From contig DASPNP010000082.1 in assembly GCA_035626475.1 (NCBI GenBank), positions 59,062 through 123,061 of the forward strand: DNA of 64,000 nucleotides, in the 5' to 3' direction. Each line of letters opens with the position of its first letter. The stretch's first letter is position 1. A program made the translations under genes and the position numbers. Of the stretch, positions 60,620-64,000 are shown piece after piece. The DNA is from DASPKT01 sp035626475. GTDB taxonomy: Bacteria > Pseudomonadota > Alphaproteobacteria > Azospirillales > Azospirillaceae. The notes below the pieces were generated by a model that was not told where the DNA came from, made no database searches, and saw only the letters and a program-made list of their open reading frames with translations.

Positions 60620-61744
60620 ATGAAGATCACCATCGAGCGTGCGGCCCTGCTTCGGTCCCTGGGTCACGTCCAGAGCGTCGTGGAGCGGCGGAACACCATC
60701 CCGATCCTGTCCAACGTTCTGCTGAAGGCCGAGAACGGCGAGCTGTCGCTCACCGCCACCGACATGGACCTGGAGATCGTGGAGACCGTGCCGGCGGAGA
60801 TTTCCCGCCCCGGCTCCGCCACGGCGCCGGCCCACACGCTCTACGACATCGCGCGCAAGCTGCCCGACGGCAGCCAGGTCGAGCTGGACTATACCGGAGA
60901 CATGGTGACGCTGCGCTCCGGCCGCTCCCAGTTCAAGCTGGGCGCCCTCCCGGTCGAGGACTACCCGCAGATGAGCGGCGGCGAGATGGCGCACCGCTTC
61001 CAGCTCTCCGCGGCCGACCTCAAGATGCTGATCGACCGCACCAAGTTCGCCATCTCTACCGAGGAGACGCGCTACTACCTGAACGGCATCTACATCCATG
61101 CCGGCAAGTCCAAGAACGGCGGGGCGGAGATCCCGGTGCTGCGCGCGGTCGCGACCGACGGCCACCGGCTGGCGCGGGTCGAGATGGCCCTGCCGGATGG
61201 TGCGGGCGGCCTGCCGGGCGTGATCATCCCGCGCAAGACCGTGCTGGAGGCGCGCAAGCTGCTGGACGAGGCGGCCGACCGCATCGAGGTGCAGCTGTCC
61301 GAGACCAAGGTCCGCTTCGCCTTCGACAGCATCACGCTCACCAGCAAGCTGATCGACGGCACCTTCCCGGACTATGAGCGGGTCATCCCGCAGGGCAACG
61401 ACAAGGTGCTGGAGGTGGATTCGCGCCAGTTCGCCGCCGCCGTCGACCGCGTCGCCACCATCTCCACCGAGAAGAGCCGGGCGGTGAAGCTGACGCTGGA
61501 CCGCAACATCCTGACCCTGTCCGCGTCCAGCCCCGAGGCCGGGTCGGCGACCGAGGAGCTGGAGGTCGCCTATGACTTCCCGGCCCTGGAAATAGGCTTC
61601 AACAGTCGCTATCTGCTGGACATAACCCAGCAGATCGAGGGCGACGGCGCCCGCTTCACCATGGCCGACGCGGGCTCGCCCACGCTGGTCCGTGACGTGG
61701 CCGACGGCTCCGCGCTCTATGTGCTGATGCCGATGCGGGTGTGA
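60620..61744 (+). CDS. dnaN: DNA polymerase III beta subunit (sliding clamp)
   Basis: 374 residues from ATG 60620 (MKITIERAALLRSLGHVQSV). The family's SVVERRNTIPILSNVLL, AISTEETRYYLNGIY and FPDYERVIPQ are all present, ending YVLMPMRV. It forms a ring dimer that holds the polymerase on DNA. Another 200 upstream codons remain open but read as noise, so the start is firm by homology. A GC hairpin follows at 61753. Confidence 0.98.
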   Translation: MKITIERAALLRSLGHVQSVVERRNTIPILSNVLLKAENGELSLTATDMDLEIVETVPAEISRPGSATAPAHTLYDIARKLPDGSQVELDYTGDMVTLRSGRSQFKLGALPVEDYPQMSGGEMAHRFQLSAADLKMLIDRTKFAISTEETRYYLNGIYIHAGKSKNGGAEIPVLRAVATDGHRLARVEMALPDGAGGLPGVIIPRKTVLEARKLLDEAADRIEVQLSETKVRFAFDSITLTSKLIDGTFPDYERVIPQGNDKVLEVDSRQFAAAVDRVATISTEKSRAVKLTLDRNILTLSASSPEAGSATEELEVAYDFPALEIGFNSRYLLDITQQIEGDGARFTMADAGSPTLVRDVADGSALYVLMPMRV

Positions 61745-61752
61745 GCCGGGCC

Positions 61753-61770
61753 GGGGCCCTTGGCGGCCCC
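61753..61770 (+). terminator. Possible hairpin after dnaN
   Basis: GGGGCC (61753-61758) and GGCCCC (61765-61770) with a 6-base loop follow the dnaN stop. No T-run, and recF follows within 45 bases, so it may only attenuate. Confidence 0.4.
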
Positions 61771-61814
61771 GCGAGCCCTAGTTCCAGAGGCATGACGCAG
61801 TGAGGAGCGCCGCC

Positions 61815-63083
61815 ATGGCCGTGGCCGAGCCGTTCGAGCCCGTGCCCGGCCCCGAGTCCTCGCCCGAGGGCCCCGTGCCGGAGCGGCCCGCTCCCGCCGC
61901 GCTCGCGCCTTTTCCGGCGCCGGTGGGCCTCGCGGTCACGCGCCTGACCGTCACCCGCTTCCGTTCCTACGCCCAGGCGCGCGTCGAGCTGGACCGGCGC
62001 CCCGTCGTGCTGACCGGGCCGAACGGCGCCGGCAAGACCAACCTGCTGGAAGCCGTCAGCCTGCTCGCCCCCGGCCGCGGCCTGCGCCGCGCCCGCCTGG
62101 CGGAGATCGAGCGGCTGCAGGCGCCGGGCACCGCCTGGGACGCACCCAGCTGGGCCGTCGCCGCCACGGTGGAGACGCCGCGCGGCACGGTGGAGATCGG
62201 CACCGGCCGCGACCCCTCGGCCGAGGGCGCGTCGGAGCGCCGGCTGGTGCGCATCGACGGGCTGCCGGCCAAGGGCCAGATCGCGCTGGCCGAGCATGTG
62301 GCGGTCGTCTGGCTGACGCCGCAGATGGACCGGCTGTTCCTGGAGGGCGCCTCGGGCCGCCGCCGCTTCCTCGACCGGCTGGTCTTCGGCTTCGACCCCG
62401 CCCATGCCGGGCGCCTCGGTGTCTACGAGAAGGCGTTGCGCGAGCGCGCCCGGCTCTTGCGCGACGGCACCGGCGACCGGCACTGGCTGGCGGCGCTGGA
62501 GGACCAGATGGCGACGTCGGGCGTGGCCGTGGCCGCCGCCCGTTGCGAGCTGGTGGCGCGGCTGGGCGAGGCCTGCCGCCGCGGCGTCGGGCCTTTCCCG
62601 GCGCCCGGCATCGCGGTGACCGGCGCGGTGGAGGGCTGGCTGGCCGACCGGCCGGCGCTGGAGGCGGAGGAGGCGTTCCGGCGGGCGCTGGCCGACGGCC
62701 GCCGCCAGGACGCGGACAGCGGCGGCGCGCTGACCGGGCCGCACCGCAGCGACCTCGCCGTCACCTACCTCGCCAAGGACATGCCGGCGGAGCTGGGCTC
62801 CACCGGCGAACAGAAGGCGCTGCTGATCGCCATCGTGCTGGCCAACGCCCGGCTGATGCGGGCGGAGACCGGCACGGCGCCCCTGCTGCTGCTGGACGAG
62901 GTGGCGGCGCATCTGGACCGCGGCCGCCGCGCGGCGCTGTTCGAGGAGATCCTGGCGGTCGGCGCCCAGGCCTGGATGACCGGCACCGACGCCTCGATGT
63001 TCGCCGAGCTGGGCGGCCGGGCGCAGGCCTTCCGGGTGGAGGGCGGCGCGGTGTCCGCGGAGCCGCTGGAAGCTCCCTCCTGA
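61815..63083 (+). CDS. recF: DNA repair protein RecF
   Basis: 422 residues from ATG 61815 (GAGGAG 7 bases upstream). ABC-type ATPase: Walker A TGPNGAGKTNLLEAVS, signature GSTGEQKALLIAIVL, Walker B APLLLLDEVAAHLD. A Pro/Ala-rich N-terminal extension of ~40 residues precedes LTVTRFRSYAQARVEL, where RecF normally begins; an internal start is conceivable. It helps load RecA at gaps. Order dnaN-recF-gyrB is the classical one. Confidence 0.95.
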   Translation: MAVAEPFEPVPGPESSPEGPVPERPAPAALAPFPAPVGLAVTRLTVTRFRSYAQARVELDRRPVVLTGPNGAGKTNLLEAVSLLAPGRGLRRARLAEIERLQAPGTAWDAPSWAVAATVETPRGTVEIGTGRDPSAEGASERRLVRIDGLPAKGQIALAEHVAVVWLTPQMDRLFLEGASGRRRFLDRLVFGFDPAHAGRLGVYEKALRERARLLRDGTGDRHWLAALEDQMATSGVAVAAARCELVARLGEACRRGVGPFPAPGIAVTGAVEGWLADRPALEAEEAFRRALADGRRQDADSGGALTGPHRSDLAVTYLAKDMPAELGSTGEQKALLIAIVLANARLMRAETGTAPLLLLDEVAAHLDRGRRAALFEEILAVGAQAWMTGTDASMFAELGGRAQAFRVEGGAVSAEPLEAPS

Positions 63084-63151
63084 GCACAAGAGTTGGCGGT
63101 TTCAGGACCGTTTTTACCCCATCGACGCACATTATCTGGTAGAATTGAGCC

Positions 63152-64000
63152 ATGGCACAGGAAGCGACGAAGAAGACCGATAACTCCTCCGACCAGGCGG
63201 TCACCGGCGAGGAGTACGGCGCCAGCTCGATCAAGGTCCTGAAGGGACTGGACGCGGTGCGCAAGCGCCCGGGCATGTATATCGGCGACACGGACGACGG
63301 CTCCGGCCTGCACCACATGGTGTACGAGGTCGTGGACAACGCCATCGACGAGGCGCTGGCCGGCCATGCCGACCGAGTCGAGGTCACGCTGAACGCCGAC
63401 GGTTCGGCCACGGTGCGCGACAATGGCCGCGGCATCCCCGTGGATCTGCACCCGGAGGAGGGCGTCTCGGCGGCCGAGGTCATCATGACCCAGCTCCACG
63501 CGGGCGGTAAATTCAACAACACCGACGAGAGCGGCAACGCCTACAAGGTCTCGGGCGGCCTGCACGGCGTCGGCGTGTCCGTGGTGAACGCGCTCTCCTC
63601 GTATCTGCGCCTGCGCATCTGGCGCGACGACCGGGAGCACATGATGGAATTCCGCCACGGTGTGCCCGTGGCGTCCCTCGCGGTGGTGGGCGAGGCTCCC
63701 GGACGGCGCGGCACGGAGGTGACCTTCCTGCCCTCCACCGAGACCTTCACGATGACGGAGTTCGACTACGCGACGCTGGAGCACCGGCTGCGCGAGCTCG
63801 CCTTCCTGAACTCGGGCGTCCGCATCGTGCTCACCGACGCACGCCACGCCGACGTGAAGCGCGAGGAGCTCATGTACGAGGGCGGCACGGAGGCCTTCGT
63901 GCGCTATCTCGACCGCGCCAAGTCCCCGCTGATCCCGAGCCCCGTGGTGCTCCGCTCCGAAAAGGACGGGATCGGCGTCGAGGTCGCGCTGTGGTGGAAC
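63152..64000 (+). CDS. gyrB: DNA gyrase subunit B, 5' part
   Basis: 283 codons from ATG 63152 to the window edge; the frame stays open. N-terminal GHKL ATPase: GLDAVRKRPGMYIGDT, EVVDNAIDEALAG (catalytic Glu/Asn), DNGRGIPVD, and GGLHGVGVSVVNALS, then the transducer-domain start. With GyrA it adds negative supercoils. The toxin at 57635 belongs to a family some of whose members poison gyrase. Confidence 0.98.
   Translation, partial: MAQEATKKTDNSSDQAVTGEEYGASSIKVLKGLDAVRKRPGMYIGDTDDGSGLHHMVYEVVDNAIDEALAGHADRVEVTLNADGSATVRDNGRGIPVDLHPEEGVSAAEVIMTQLHAGGKFNNTDESGNAYKVSGGLHGVGVSVVNALSSYLRLRIWRDDREHMMEFRHGVPVASLAVVGEAPGRRGTEVTFLPSTETFTMTEFDYATLEHRLRELAFLNSGVRIVLTDARHADVKREELMYEGGTEAFVRYLDRAKSPLIPSPVVLRSEKDGIGVEVALWWN

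Overview
The window looks like the chromosome of a GC-rich alphaproteobacterium, most likely of the Rhodospirillales/Azospirillum type. The evidence is the order enoyl-CoA hydratase, rpsT, dnaA, dnaN, recF, gyrB near the right edge, with mutM, cysK, dut and coaBC before it. The assignment rests on gene content and order, not on a 16S gene, and none is present.

The window has two halves. From 1 to about 43,318 it is accessory DNA. It holds RTX-type secreted proteins (1-3029) with an XRE regulator, a secreted phosphatase/nuclease-like lipoprotein, and a lower-GC cassette with a 34-codon ORF, a RoxA-like dihaem cytochrome c, a cytochrome P450 and a DUF1330 protein (5447-9021). Next comes an alpha-hydroxyketone quorum-sensing locus (9217-13924): synthase, six-TM sensor kinase, response regulator, ribbon-helix-helix protein and XRE regulator. 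A phosphorothioate (PT) DNA-modification island follows (14192-30853), then a HEPN-like gene and a Tn7-like transposition module, tnsA-tnsB-tnsC-tniQ plus a TnsE-like gene (32800-40747). The element ends at about 43,318, exactly where the Mg-chelatase-like gene comM/yifB resumes, so comM is interrupted and only its 3' half is here. The other transposon end and the 5' half of comM are not visible, so how much of the left 32 kb is transposon cargo is unresolved.

From 43,319 to 64,000 the sequence is mostly conserved housekeeping: a hicAB toxin-antitoxin pair, an FAD-linked oxidase, an MFS pump, coaBC-dut, an Rrf2 regulator beside cysK, moeB, a DsrE-like protein, mutM, a secreted protein, enoyl-CoA hydratase, rpsT and dnaA. 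Then come a ParE/RelE-like toxin-antitoxin pair, an FG-GAP protein, an AlkZ-like DNA glycosylase, dnaN, recF and the 5' part of gyrB.

The most interesting part is the PT island. A divergent cysteine desulfurase and an overlapping DUF4007-ATPase-PAPS-reductase-like operon resemble SspABCD, but no SspE or DndFGH is present. Facing them is a compact five-gene operon encoding a protein with two GHKL ATPase regions, a receiver-like partner, a Cys-motif protein, a GIY-YIG nuclease-like protein and a large DGQHR protein. I infer that this operon is an alternative sensing/effector arm of PT-based defence.
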